Notes under the pieces: model-generated
Told to the model about the DNA's origin: nothing
Database searches by the model: none
The model's input: the letters and a program-made list of their open reading frames with translations, nothing else
In this document: in pieces, positions 1 to 9,662 of the stretch
How positions within the stretch are numbered: position 1 is the stretch's first letter
Layout: each line of letters starts with the position of its first letter
Origin: Neisseria elongata subsp. elongata
Lineage (GTDB): Bacteria; Pseudomonadota; Gammaproteobacteria; Burkholderiales; Neisseriaceae
DNA length: 64,000 nt
Direction of reading: 5' to 3'
Assembly: GCF_900113545.1 (NCBI RefSeq)
Contig: NZ_FOPS01000001.1
Span: 62,001 to 126,000, forward strand
Made by a program: the position numbers and the translations under genes

Positions 1-2001
1 GACATCGCCAAAATCATCGAGAAAACCGGTTACGGTGCAAAAGAAAAAACGGAAGACGCGCTGCCGCAACCCGAAGAAACCGCGCATGTAAGCTGGCGGC
101 TGTGGCTGCTGTTCGCCATCAACGTCCCGTTCCTTATCGGCATGGCGGGGATGATGATCGGCAGAAACGATTGGATGATTCCGCCGTTGTGGCAGTTCGC
201 ATTGGCGAGTGTGGTGCAGCTTTGGCTGGCAATCCCGTTTTACAAAAGCGCGTGGGCGAGTATTAAAGGCGGGCTGGCGAATATGGACGTGCTCGTTACC
301 ATTGGCACGGTGTCGATTTACCTGTATTCCGCTTATATGCTGTTTTTCAGCCCGCACGCGGCGCACGGCATGGCGCATGTGTATTTTGAAGCGGGCGTGA
401 CGGTGATCGGTTTTGTGTCTCTGGGCAAATTTTTGGAACACCGCACCAAAAAATCCAGCCTGAACAGCTTAGGCTTGCTGCTGAAACTGACGCCGACTCA
501 AGTCAACGTGCAACGCGATGGCGAATGGAAACAACTGCCCATCGATCAAGTGCAAATCGGCGACCTGATCCGCGCCAACCACGGCGAACGCATCGCCGCC
601 GACGGCATTATCGAAAGCGGCAGCGGCTGGGCGGATGAGAGCCATCTCACCGGCGAATCCAATCCCGAAGAGAAAAAGGCGGGCGGCAAAGTGTTGGCGG
701 GCGCGCTGATGACCGAAGGCAGCGTGGTGTATCGCGCTAGGCAGCTCGGCAGCCAAACCCTGCTCGGCGACATGATGAACGCGCTGTCTGAAGCGCAAGG
801 CAGCAAGGCGCCGATTGCGCGCGTGGCGGATAAAGTGGCGGCGGTATTCGTGCCTACCGTCGTGGGCATCGCGCTTTTGACTTTTATCGCCACTTGGCTG
901 GTGAAAGGCGATTGGACGATTGCACTGATGCACGCCGTTGCCGTTTTGGTAATTGCCTGCCCGTGCGCACTCGGTCTGGCGACACCCGCCGGGATTATGG
1001 TCGGCATGGGCAAGGCGGTGAAACACGGCATTTGGTTCAAAGACGCGGCGGCGATGGAAGAAGCCGCCCACGTCGATGCCGTCGTGTTGGACAAAACCGG
1101 CACGCTGACCGAAGGCAGACCGCAGGTTGCCGCCGTTTATTGCGTTCCCGACAGCGGCTTTGACGAAGACGCTTTGTACCGCATCGCCGCCGCCGTCGAA
1201 CAAAACGCCGCCCACCCGCTCGCCCGCGCCATCGTCTCCGCCGCCCAAGCGCGCGGTTTGGAGATTCCTGCCGCACAAAACGCGCAAACCGTCGTCGGCG
1301 CAGGCATTACCGCCGAAGTCGAAGGAGTGGGTTTGGTGAAAGCGGGCAAACTTGATTTTGCCAAATTAAGGCTACCTGAAAACCTTTCAGACGACGTCTG
1401 GCGCATCGCAAGCATCGTCGCCGTTTCCGCCAACGGCAAACCCATCGGCGCATTCGCACTCGCCGACGCGCTGAAAGCCGATACCGCCGAAGCCATAGGC
1501 CGTCTGAAAAAACACGGCATCGACGTTTACATCATGAGCGGCGACAACCAAGGCACGGTCGAATACGTCGCCAAACAACTGGGCATCGCGCACGCCTTCG
1601 GCAACATGAGTCCGCGCGACAAAGCCGCCGAAGTGCAGAAACTCAAAGCCGCCGGCAAAACCGTGGCGATGGTCGGCGACGGCATCAACGATGCACCCGC
1701 ACTCGCCGCCGCCAACGTCAGCTTCGCCATGAAAGGCGGTGCGGACGTTGCCGAACACACCGCGTCCGCCACGCTGATGCAGCATTCGGTCAACCAGCTC
1801 GCCGATGCCCTGCTGGTATCGCAGGCGACTTTGAAAAACATCAAGCAAAACCTGTTTTTCGCCTTCTTCTACAACATATTAGGCATCCCGCTTGCCGCAC
1901 TCGGCTTCTTAAACCCCGTCATCGCAGGCGCGGCAATGGCGGCAAGTTCGGTTTCGGTGTTGAGCAATGCGTTGAGGTTGAAACGGGTGAAGATTGAGTG
2001 A
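1..2001 (+). CDS. copA: Copper-exporting P1B-type ATPase (5' partial)
   Basis: This is an inner-membrane P-type ATPase that exports Cu(I) from the cytoplasm. The reading frame is open from base 1, so the gene begins upstream. The first codons encode the end of a heavy-metal-associated domain (KIIEKTGYGAKEK), followed by membrane helices. Visible motifs are the actuator TGES (about 649-660), the membrane metal site CPC (958-966), the phosphorylation site DKTGT (from 1090), the HP motif of P1B pumps (HPLARAI), and the hinge GDGINDAP (about 1675-1698). A conserved Met/Ser-rich last helix (AAMAASSVSVLSNALR) fits the Cu(I) subgroup. An AG-DUS lies inside the gene near 1499. An ATG at 142 is in frame but would cut off the metal-binding domain. 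Confidence 0.93.
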   Translation, partial: DIAKIIEKTGYGAKEKTEDALPQPEETAHVSWRLWLLFAINVPFLIGMAGMMIGRNDWMIPPLWQFALASVVQLWLAIPFYKSAWASIKGGLANMDVLVTIGTVSIYLYSAYMLFFSPHAAHGMAHVYFEAGVTVIGFVSLGKFLEHRTKKSSLNSLGLLLKLTPTQVNVQRDGEWKQLPIDQVQIGDLIRANHGERIAADGIIESGSGWADESHLTGESNPEEKKAGGKVLAGALMTEGSVVYRARQLGSQTLLGDMMNALSEAQGSKAPIARVADKVAAVFVPTVVGIALLTFIATWLVKGDWTIALMHAVAVLVIACPCALGLATPAGIMVGMGKAVKHGIWFKDAAAMEEAAHVDAVVLDKTGTLTEGRPQVAAVYCVPDSGFDEDALYRIAAAVEQNAAHPLARAIVSAAQARGLEIPAAQNAQTVVGAGITAEVEGVGLVKAGKLDFAKLRLPENLSDDVWRIASIVAVSANGKPIGAFALADALKADTAEAIGRLKKHGIDVYIMSGDNQGTVEYVAKQLGIAHAFGNMSPRDKAAEVQKLKAAGKTVAMVGDGINDAPALAAANVSFAMKGGADVAEHTASATLMQHSVNQLADALLVSQATLKNIKQNLFFAFFYNILGIPLAALGFLNPVIAGAAMAASSVSVLSNALRLKRVKIE

Positions 2002-2076
2002 GGCGTGGCAAAGGCCGCCCGAAAAGCAATACGCCCAGTTTCATTTTTCAGGCGGCCTCAAACTAGGAATCAACCG

Positions 2077-2436
2077 ATGAAAAGTTATACGCTCGATATT
2101 CCCCACTTTGAATATCCAAAATCATTTCAAAAAATCGTCGAACTGAATTTAGTCGATTTCAATATTTGGCATCTGCTCGATAGCGATTGGGCAGCCGAAC
2201 TATACCGAGGCTTGCAAACGCGCTATCCCAATAGAAAACTGATTCCCTTCGCCAAACGCAGCGATTGTGATGACACTGCCTGCTTCGAAATCGGCAAAGG
2301 CGGCACAGTCCAACTAATCCACGACTTTGCCGGCCCCGGCTGGGAACAGCATCAAGAATTCCCCGATTGCTGGGCATGGCTCGCCCAAGCGGTAAACGAC
2401 ATGATCGAATACAATCGGGAAGGCGGCATCCTGTAA
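2077..2436 (+). CDS. SUKH/SMI1-KNR4-like small protein (putative immunity)
   Basis: This soluble 119-residue protein has no signal peptide. The ATG at 2077 was preferred over an in-frame upstream start at 2005, because the upstream stretch only translates a DUS-like spacer. The second half (IPFAKRSDCDDTACFEIG, then IHDFAGPGWE and a Trp-rich end) resembles the SMI1/KNR4 (SUKH) superfamily as I remember it. That superfamily includes many immunity proteins for contact-dependent and polymorphic toxins. No toxin gene is adjacent: it follows copA and precedes csbD. The family assignment is from memory and moderate; a role in immunity is inference. Confidence 0.6.
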   Translation: MKSYTLDIPHFEYPKSFQKIVELNLVDFNIWHLLDSDWAAELYRGLQTRYPNRKLIPFAKRSDCDDTACFEIGKGGTVQLIHDFAGPGWEQHQEFPDCWAWLAQAVNDMIEYNREGGIL

Positions 2437-2534
2437 GCATCAGGCATGTTGGTTTTAGCCAAGGAAATGCAACGTTGAACTTGGGAGGTGGAGGCCGTCT
2501 GAAAGCAGGTTTTCAGGCGGTATTCCATTTAGGA

Positions 2535-2563
2535 TTGCTATTGGATAACGGTTAGGATATAGT
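2535..2563 (+). promoter_or_regulatory. Predicted sigma-70 promoter of the csbD-like gene
   Basis: A TTGCTA -35 hexamer (2535-2540) and a TATAGT -10 hexamer (2558-2563) are separated by exactly 17 bases. They lie about 36 bases upstream of the csbD-like start. A degenerate DUS pair lies just before the promoter. Confidence 0.6.
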
Positions 2564-2599
2564 GGCACTTCGATCAATATGAAATTAAGGAAAAAGGTC

Positions 2600-2848
2600 A
2601 TGAGTGGAAAATTAGACCAAATCAGCGGTAAAGTGAAAGAAACTGCGGGAGAAGTATTAAACGATTCCAAACTTCAAGCAGAAGGCGTTGTTCAGCAAGG
2701 AATCGGCAAGGTGAAAGAAGTTGCTGCCGAAATCGAGGAAAAAGCCGGCGGTGTATTGCAAAAAGGTAAAGAAGAAGCCGAGCATCTGATTGACGATGCG
2801 AAAGAAAAAGCTGAAAACCTGATTAACGATATCAAAAGCAAATTCTGA
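2600..2848 (+). CDS. CsbD family stress-response protein
   Basis: This is a highly charged, mostly helical 82-residue protein of the CsbD family. It opens with the family signature SGKLDQISGKVKETAGE and then repeats Lys/Glu/Ala heptads to the end (KEEAEHLIDDAKEKAENLI), with no membrane segment. CsbD-like proteins are general-stress proteins of unknown biochemical function. The ATG at 2600 was chosen over an in-frame ATG at 2579, because AAGGA lies just before it and the protein then begins with MSGKL as in the family. It has its own promoter and ends at a DUS-pair terminator. Confidence 0.85.
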   Translation: MSGKLDQISGKVKETAGEVLNDSKLQAEGVVQQGIGKVKEVAAEIEEKAGGVLQKGKEEAEHLIDDAKEKAENLINDIKSKF

Positions 2849-2873
2849 TTCGTCTTTGCTTGAAACGATATAA

Positions 2874-2908
2874 AAAGGCCGTCTGAAACATGATTTCAGA
2901 CGGCCTTT
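2874..2908. terminator. DUS-pair terminator between convergent genes
   Basis: Inverted copies of AAAGGCCGTCTGAAA are separated by 5 bases. The hairpin is flanked by A and T runs, so it can stop both the csbD-like gene and the opposing lipoprotein gene. Confidence 0.85.
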
Positions 2909-2932
2909 CTCGAGGTTTGGCCGGTATCGCGG

Positions 2933-3412
2933 TCAGTTGCCGATAAGCCGGTTGTTGCGGTAAACCTGTCGGCGTATCGGATTGCCGTTGCGGTCGTAAA
3001 CCGTGTATGCGCTGTCTGTGGGGTGTGCATCGGCGGAGAACAGGGCTTTTTTGGGCAGTATCATCGGGTCTGTACGTTTTTGCCCGTCGCTGTAAAAGTC
3101 TTGTACCAGATAATTGCCGCCGCCGAGTACGTTGAGCAGCCTGCGGTAGCTGCCGCCTTTGACTGCTTGTTCGGAAGCGGTGCCGTCTGCGGCAAAATGG
3201 GTGATGATTTGTTCTTCGGTAACGTTGATGCCGCCTTTGTCTGCGGCAGGTGTGCGGCTGCCTATCGGAATATTGACGGAGGTTCCCAAGCCGATATGGC
3301 TGCCGAAACCGCCGATGCCGAGGCTGATCGAGCTTCCGCCCGGGCCGCCGGCGCAGGCGGTGAGGAGGAGCAGGGCTGTTACGAGGGCGGATTTTTGCAC
3401 GGTTGTTTTCAT
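2933..3412 (-). CDS. Putative lipoprotein, function unknown
   Basis: This 159-residue protein starts with a lipoprotein signal peptide (lipobox LTAC, Cys20) followed by a Gly/Ser-rich linker that includes GGPGGSS and SLGIGGFGS. The rest is a compact domain ending YDRNGNPIRRQVYRNNRLIGN, which looks like a beta-strand repeat. It is probably anchored in the outer membrane facing the periplasm. It stands alone between two DUS terminators and points the same way as sbp. I do not recognise the family; similar small lipoproteins are common in Neisseria. Confidence 0.75.
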   Translation of the reverse strand: MKTTVQKSALVTALLLLTACAGGPGGSSISLGIGGFGSHIGLGTSVNIPIGSRTPAADKGGINVTEEQIITHFAADGTASEQAVKGGSYRRLLNVLGGGNYLVQDFYSDGQKRTDPMILPKKALFSADAHPTDSAYTVYDRNGNPIRRQVYRNNRLIGN

Positions 3413-3477
3413 GAGGGTGCTCCCTGTTTGGCAAATATATGATGAGTATACGCCGATTCGGACAATGCGGTAACAAA

Positions 3478-3511
3478 GGGGCCGTCTGAAAAGTGGTTTT
3501 CAGACGGCCCC
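3478..3511 (-). terminator. DUS-pair terminator after sbp
   Basis: Inverted GGGGCCGTCTGAAAA copies with a 4-base loop lie 22 bases beyond the sbp stop codon. The stem includes the flanking G/C runs. Confidence 0.8.
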
Positions 3512-3532
3512 TTTGCGTTTTTCCGTTTTTCT

Positions 3533-4582
3533 TTATTTGCCTTTCACGGTCAGTTGGTCGTATACCCCGCCGTCTGAAAAGTATTTGCTCATGATTTCAT
3601 CCCATGTGCCGAAGATGTCGTTGGGGTTGAACGTTTCCATCGGCGGCAGTTCACTTGCATGGGCGGCCAGCACGTCTTTGTCGGCAGGGCGCAGGTAGAG
3701 TTTCGCACCCAATTCCTGCGCGGGTTTGCTCCACAGGTAGTTCAGGTATTCGGTGGCGGCTTGGCGGGTGCCGCGTTCGTCGGCCACTTTGTCTACGACG
3801 GCGACGGGGCTGTCCATGCGGACGGAGTATTTCGGATAGACGATTTCAAATTCTCCGTTGCCGAATTGTTTGGCCGACAGGTTGGCTTCGTTTTCAAAGG
3901 TAATCAGTACGTCGCCGATGTTGCGTTGGACGAAGGTGGTGGTGGCCGCGCGGCCGCCGTTTTCGAACACTTCGACGTTGGACAGCATTTTTTTCACATA
4001 TTCGCGCGTCTTCGCATCATCGTTGTTGTTGGCTTTCAGGCCGTAGCCGTATGCGCCCAGGAAGGTATAGCGGCCGTTGCCGGTTACTTTGGGGTTGGCG
4101 ATGACGATTTTCAGGTTGTCTTTGGCCAGGTCGCCCCAGTCTTTGATTTGTTTCGGATTGCCTTTGCGGACGAGGAAGACGGTGGTGCTGGTGAACGGGA
4201 CGGCATTGTTGGGGAAGGCTTTTTGCCAGTCGGCTTTGACCAGGCCTTTTTTTACCAAGAGTTCGATGTCCGAGCCCTGGTTCATGGTAACGACGTCGGC
4301 TTTCAGGCCGTTGGCCACGGCCAATGCCTGTTTGCTCGAACCGCCGTGGGATTGTTGGACGATGATGTCCGCACCGTTGTGCTGTTTTTTGTATTCTTCG
4401 ATAAACAGCGGGTTGAAGTCTTTGTAGAGGTCGCGGGCGACATCGTAGGAGACGTTGAGCAGTTTGACGCTGCCGGTTTTGTCCCCGCTGCCGGAGGCGG
4501 CGTTTTGCGTACCGTTGTCGGGCGTGCAGGCGGAGAGGGCGGCGGTGAAGAACAGGGCGGAGGCTAGGTGTTTGGCCGGCAT
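3533..4582 (-). CDS. sbp: Sulfate/thiosulfate ABC transporter substrate-binding protein
   Basis: This is the periplasmic sulfate-binding lipoprotein that delivers sulfate to the CysTWA permease for cysteine synthesis. It has 349 residues with a lipobox-like LSAC near residue 19. Family signatures include LLNVSYDVARDLYKDFNPLF, the oxyanion-binding QSHGGSSKQA, DVVTMNQGSDI, NPKVTGNGRYTFLGAYGYG and NEANLSA. The lipid anchor is typical of Neisseria and differs from the soluble E. coli protein. The permease genes are not in the window. A DUS pair lies upstream (about 4611-4646), and a DUS-pair terminator follows the gene. Confidence 0.93.
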   Translation of the reverse strand: MPAKHLASALFFTAALSACTPDNGTQNAASGSGDKTGSVKLLNVSYDVARDLYKDFNPLFIEEYKKQHNGADIIVQQSHGGSSKQALAVANGLKADVVTMNQGSDIELLVKKGLVKADWQKAFPNNAVPFTSTTVFLVRKGNPKQIKDWGDLAKDNLKIVIANPKVTGNGRYTFLGAYGYGLKANNNDDAKTREYVKKMLSNVEVFENGGRAATTTFVQRNIGDVLITFENEANLSAKQFGNGEFEIVYPKYSVRMDSPVAVVDKVADERGTRQAATEYLNYLWSKPAQELGAKLYLRPADKDVLAAHASELPPMETFNPNDIFGTWDEIMSKYFSDGGVYDQLTVKGK

Positions 4583-4776
4583 GGCGGATTCCTTTCGAGA
4601 GGGTTGTTTTTTCAGACGGCCACTTTAGCGGAGGCCGTCTGAAAAGTGAAAGAACCGTTTGCCGCACGGTTATGGCGTTTGGTTATATGCATGGGTAAAG
4701 AGTTCGGCAGACGGATGACTTGTCGGCAGACTGTTTGTTAAAATGCGTCCCTTTTGGATTAACTTACGTCAAAAAT

Positions 4777-6156
4777 ATGAAAGCTGTGAAAACAATCGCC
4801 GTATTGACGGCTGCCGCACTGGCCCCTCTGGCTCAGGCTTCGGGCTACCATTTCGGTACACAGTCGGTTACCGCACAGGGAACGGCCAATGCCGCCGCCG
4901 CAGAAGCCGCCGATGCCACCACGATTTTCTACAATCCGGCCGGTTTGGCCAAATTGGACGGCAGCGAGATAACGGCTGCCGCCAATATCGTCGCCCCGCA
5001 CATCGAATATCACGATGCGGAAGCGTCGTTTGTACGAGGCGGCCGCGTGCTGGGAAAAACCGAGGGGAAAATCACCAAAGACGTGGTACTCGCACCCCAT
5101 CTTTACGGTGCCTACCGCGTTAATCCCGACCTGACGCTGGGCTTGGGCGTGTATGTGCCGTTCGCTTCTTCCACCGAATATCAGGAAGATTCCGTGTTGC
5201 GGCACAACATCAACAAATTGGGTTTGACCACCATCGCCGTCGAGCCTGTCGTCGCTTATAAAGTGAATGAAAACCATGCGTTCGGCGCGGGTCTGATTGC
5301 CCAATACTCTTCCGCCGAGTTGCGCAAATATGCGGACTGGAACGCTTCCGGCCGCTTGGGGCCGCACAACGGCCTTTCAGACGGCCATGCGGAAGTCAAA
5401 GGCAAAGACTGGGGCTTCGGCTACCAGTTGAGCTGGCTGTGGGACATCAATCCGCGTACCCGCGTCGGTGTGAATTACCGCTCGAAAGTCAATCACAACC
5501 TGAAAGGCACGGCCGATTGGCAGGCCGACGGCCGGGCGGTAACAACGCCCCATCCGGCCTTCGGCGGAAAGAGTGCCTACGATGCGCTTATCGGCACTGC
5601 GTTCGGCTACAAGCCGCACGAGAAGGCCGGCGTCAAAATTGTAACGCCGGAATCCTTGTCGCTGCACGGCATGTATCACGCAACCGATAAAACCAACCTG
5701 TTCGCCGACCTGACTTGGACGCGCCACAGCCGTTTCAACCGTGCCGAGCTGGTGTTTGAAAACACCAAATCCGTCGTCAACGGCCGCTCCGACCGCACGG
5801 TTATCACGCCGAACTGGCGTAATACCTACAAAACCGCCCTCGGCGCGTCTTACCAATACAGCGAGCCGTTGCAGCTTCGCGCCGGTATTGCGTTCGACCA
5901 AAGCCCGGTACGCGGCGCGGACAGCCGTCTGAACACGCTGCCCGACGGCAACCGCATCTGGTATTCCTTCGGTGCGAAGTATGCTTATAAAAAACGCCAT
6001 GTATTTGATGCGGCATACAGCCACATCCACATCAACGATACCGTTTACCGCGCGGCAGCCTCCACCGGCAACGATGTGGACAGCAAAGGCGCATCGTCGG
6101 CATCGTTTAAAAATTACGCCAACATCCTGGGCGTGCAATACACCTATAAGTTTTAA
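4777..6156 (+). CDS. FadL/OmpP1/TodX family outer-membrane porin
   Basis: This outer-membrane beta-barrel transports hydrophobic compounds such as long-chain fatty acids. It has 459 residues with a cleavable signal peptide ending near ALAPLAQASG. The family motif NPAGLAKLDG lies about 50 residues from the start, the body has alternating strand character, and the protein ends in an aromatic residue (QYTYKF) recognised by the BAM complex. The ATG at 4777 was chosen over one at 4720, because the signal peptide begins there. The meningococcal relative is a surface antigen. A DUS core lies within the gene near 5376. It is monocistronic and divergent from sbp. Confidence 0.9.
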   Translation: MKAVKTIAVLTAAALAPLAQASGYHFGTQSVTAQGTANAAAAEAADATTIFYNPAGLAKLDGSEITAAANIVAPHIEYHDAEASFVRGGRVLGKTEGKITKDVVLAPHLYGAYRVNPDLTLGLGVYVPFASSTEYQEDSVLRHNINKLGLTTIAVEPVVAYKVNENHAFGAGLIAQYSSAELRKYADWNASGRLGPHNGLSDGHAEVKGKDWGFGYQLSWLWDINPRTRVGVNYRSKVNHNLKGTADWQADGRAVTTPHPAFGGKSAYDALIGTAFGYKPHEKAGVKIVTPESLSLHGMYHATDKTNLFADLTWTRHSRFNRAELVFENTKSVVNGRSDRTVITPNWRNTYKTALGASYQYSEPLQLRAGIAFDQSPVRGADSRLNTLPDGNRIWYSFGAKYAYKKRHVFDAAYSHIHINDTVYRAAASTGNDVDSKGASSASFKNYANILGVQYTYKF

Positions 6157-6181
6157 GCAGTCGGTGCAGGTAATGGAGAGG

Positions 6182-6217
6182 ACCGTCTGAAAACCCGTTT
6201 CAAGGTTTTCAGACGGC
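6182..6217 (+). terminator. DUS-pair terminator after the fadL-like gene
   Basis: Inverted CCGTCTGAAAACC copies form a hairpin about 25 bases after the porin stop codon. The left arm has an imperfect AC in place of GC. Confidence 0.75.
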
Positions 6218-6342
6218 CTCTCCAATTGGTTATCCTATAAACGGTTTGGGCTGCCATTATGGCTATTTCTCAAATCCAAATCGCCGGGCGGATTGAGCGC
6301 GGCATTCCGGGCATCGGGGCAGGGTGATAGTCCGGCAAAACG

Positions 6343-6383
6343 AAAAAAGGCCGTCTGAAAGATATTTTTCAGACGACCTTTTT
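6343..6383 (-). terminator. Mixed-dialect DUS terminator after the mliC-like gene
   Basis: AAAAAAGGCCGTCTGAAA pairs with TTTCAGACGACCTTTTT. One arm is AG-DUS and the other is the AGGTCGTCTGAA variant, so the stem holds one G-T pair. T runs suit transcription from either side. Confidence 0.75.
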
Positions 6384-6406
6384 GGCTTTAAACGGCCGGT
6401 ATCCGA

Positions 6407-6814
6407 TTAGCGGGCGTTACAAGATGTTTCCACTTTGTTGCCGTATGGGTCGGTGAAGGCAAAGAAGGCTTCGCTGCCTTTTTGATGCCATTCCGCACCT
6501 TTGCCGAACAGGCCTGTGTTGGAAGTATAGCGTTCGCCGGAGCCTGCAACCGCAGATTTCAGTACGGCGTGTTTGTCATCCAAACGCAATTCGATGCTGT
6601 CGGTGCTCAGGCTGCGGACGTGTACGGACAAGCCGTTTTCGCAGTTAAAAGAGGCATCGATGCCGCCTTGTTGCTGATGGGCATGGCCGTGGTCGTGGTT
6701 ATGGCCGTGCGAATGACCGTGGTCGTGGCCGCCATGACGGGGAGCCTCGTCAGGTACGGCGCAGGCAGCGAGGGACAAAGAGGCAACGATGGCCAATAGG
6801 GCTTTTACTTTCAT
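6407..6814 (-). CDS. His-rich MliC-type lysozyme-inhibitor lipoprotein
   Basis: This 135-residue lipoprotein has a signal peptide with lipobox LAAC (Cys18). Residues 27-46 hold ten histidines alternating with Gly, Asp, Ser and Asn (GHDHGHSHGHNHDHGHAH), a likely zinc, nickel or copper-binding tether. The C-terminal domain begins FNCENGLSVHV and includes SGERYTS, TGLFGKGAEWHQKGSEAFFAF and a final Cys. This matches the MliC/PliC fold, which inhibits c-type lysozyme through the SGxxY loop and is closed by a disulfide. It is probably exported to the outer membrane. The start at 6814 gives a proper signal peptide; longer in-frame starts do not. Confidence 0.8.
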   Translation of the reverse strand: MKVKALLAIVASLSLAACAVPDEAPRHGGHDHGHSHGHNHDHGHAHQQQGGIDASFNCENGLSVHVRSLSTDSIELRLDDKHAVLKSAVAGSGERYTSNTGLFGKGAEWHQKGSEAFFAFTDPYGNKVETSCNAR

Positions 6815-6829
6815 GTATTTCACTCCTGT

Positions 6830-6841
6830 AACAATATTGTT
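6830..6841. promoter_or_regulatory. Perfect 12-bp palindrome upstream of the mliC-like gene
   Basis: AACAATATTGTT is a perfect palindrome 16 bases upstream of the mliC-like start codon, where it could cover the promoter or leader. It is weakly similar to the Zur-like site near 36000. No regulator can be assigned from sequence. Confidence 0.3.
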
Positions 6842-6934
6842 TTTTCGACAGACGAGGCTGTCGGGCGGCATGTTATAAATATCGGCATGATTGGACAAGC
6901 CTGTTTAACTCGAATTTACATGCAAATCATGATT

Positions 6935-6968
6935 GAGGCCGTCTGAAAGTCAGGTTTCAGACGGCCTC
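6935..6968 (-). terminator. DUS-pair terminator after gdhA
   Basis: Inverted GAGGCCGTCTGAAA copies with a 6-base loop lie about 40 bases past the gdhA stop codon. Confidence 0.8.
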
Positions 6969-7007
6969 GTTTCTCTCCTTTGTGATGACTTAGGCACACA
7001 ATCCTAC

Positions 7008-8439
<1,432 letters not shown>

Positions 8440-8487
8440 ATTCTTTACGTCTAATTTTGGCTGATTTATAGAAAAATAAAATGAAAA

Positions 8488-8499
8488 AATGTCTACAAT
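8488..8499. promoter_or_regulatory. Operator-like site 2 of 3 upstream of gdhA
   Basis: AATGTCTACAAT is 66 bases from site 1, in the AT-rich gap between gdhA and the divergent ACT-domain gene. Confidence 0.4.
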
Positions 8500-8605
8500 T
8501 TAAAAACTGATTTTATAAAATTCAATTTTCAAGCATAAATAATGTTTGATAATGCATTTTTTAAAAATTTAATGGCAAAATAAGGTATTTTTATTTGAAT
8601 GAAAG

Positions 8606-8617
8606 ATTGTCTACAAT
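8606..8617. promoter_or_regulatory. Operator-like site 3 of 3 upstream of gdhA
   Basis: ATTGTCTACAAT is the best copy of the motif and lies about 260 bases from the gdhA start codon. It is closer to the divergent ACT-domain gene and could serve both genes through looping. The rest of 8346-8810 is AT-rich, with one DUS near 8694, and holds no gene that I can see. Confidence 0.45.
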
Positions 8618-8810
8618 TTTGTCTTTTGCGGCCATGATTTGCCTTTTTGCAGTGAAAGCGATAGAGTGTGCCCGCCTTCTGTACGGTCGTTTTTTCAGAC
8701 GGCCTGTTTACTGGTTAAACTTCTTTATTTGGGTTATCAATGCCCTTCAAAATAGGGCTGTACTTTAGATGTGCGGCCCTGCGTATTGAAACATTTTCCA
8801 AGGATTCCCC

Positions 8811-9083
8811 ATGTCTCATTCCGTTATTACCGTTATCGGTAAAGACCGCATCGGCATTGTTTACGATGTATCCAAACTTTTGGCCGAAAACAAAATCAAT
8901 ATCCTGAATATCAGCCAGCAGTTGATGGACCACTATTTCACCATGATTATTTTGGCAGACACAGCCAAATGCCCGAAATCGCGGCAGGAAATGCTGGACG
9001 TTTTCGCACAGGCGGGAAAAACGCTTGCGCTGGACATCCGCATGCAGGACGAAGAGCTGTTTAACGCCATGCACAGGATTTAA
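8811..9083 (+). CDS. ACT domain protein, UPF0237 family
   Basis: This 90-residue protein is a single ACT domain. VITVIGKDRIGIVYDVSKLLAENKINILNISQQ covers the first strand, helix and ligand loop, followed by FTMIILAD. ACT domains bind small ligands, often amino acids, and regulate partner proteins; the role of UPF0237 is not known. In many bacteria the gene sits directly before a UPF0210 gene. Here the two are separated by accessory genes (9122-11069), with the UPF0210 gene starting at 11129. A DUS follows the stop codon. Confidence 0.88.
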   Translation: MSHSVITVIGKDRIGIVYDVSKLLAENKINILNISQQLMDHYFTMIILADTAKCPKSRQEMLDVFAQAGKTLALDIRMQDEELFNAMHRI

Positions 9084-9121
9084 AGGCCGTCTGAAAAGGG
9101 AAGGGCGATTTGAAGGCGGAT

Positions 9122-9643
9122 ATGGACACATACAAATTTTTCGTTACCGGAACAATCCGACTCATCAGCCTTGCCCTGCATTTCGCCCTGTGGTTGGCCA
9201 TTTTTATGGCACTGGCTTGGGGCATACGCCACTTTCCGGCGCAGCTGTATGCCGAAGGCGACGAAATCAGCCCGATGTTTGCCGTGGCCGTCCGCAACAT
9301 GCAGGGCGAAATCCAAGCCCAACCGCTGAACCGCCGAAAAAGCAGCGAAACTTTGGTGCGCGAGGACACCGTGTTGCGTGACCGCGAAGGCATCTACCTG
9401 CAACTGACCCGCCTGCCGCCCGACACGTTCGAGCTGTTTTACGCTAGCAACAGATTAGATCCCAATGCTTTTATGACTGCGCGCTACCAAATCACCGCCG
9501 ACAATAAAGTGATTCCCGTGTCGTTCAAAGTGTGGAGCGTGGGGCACGGATTTTGGGCGTTTTTACTGTCGTTTCCCATATTTGTGCTTGTTAAACGGCT
9601 GGTGTTGCGGCGGTGGTTGGACAGGAAAAAGCAGCCTGTCTGA
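9122..9643 (+). CDS. Uncharacterised membrane protein with two TM segments
   Basis: I do not recognise this 173-residue protein. A hydrophobic segment near residues 10-35 (LISLALHFALWLAIFMALAWGI) and one near the end (FWAFLLSFPIFVLVKRLVLRRW) flank a soluble region of roughly 100 residues. The latter includes VRNMQGEIQAQPLNRRKSSETLVR and probably faces the periplasm. The ATG at 9122 has GAAGG five bases upstream. A TTG at 9110 with GGAAGGG before it is an alternative that adds four residues. It is the first of four genes inserted between the ACT-domain gene and its usual UPF0210 partner. Confidence 0.7.
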   Translation: MDTYKFFVTGTIRLISLALHFALWLAIFMALAWGIRHFPAQLYAEGDEISPMFAVAVRNMQGEIQAQPLNRRKSSETLVREDTVLRDREGIYLQLTRLPPDTFELFYASNRLDPNAFMTARYQITADNKVIPVSFKVWSVGHGFWAFLLSFPIFVLVKRLVLRRWLDRKKQPV

Positions 9644-9662
9644 AGATCAAAAGGAAGTTTTA

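Noticed and set aside
3659-4567. Long open frame antisense to sbp
   Set aside because: It mirrors the sbp codons, has no RBS and has implausible composition. Sbp is unmistakable on the other strand.
6259-6327. 22-codon frame after the porin gene
   Set aside because: It has no RBS and sits between two terminators, and nothing supports expression.
8440-8605. A gene in the AT-rich gap upstream of gdhA
   Set aside because: No frame longer than about 40 codons with an RBS; the sequence looks regulatory.
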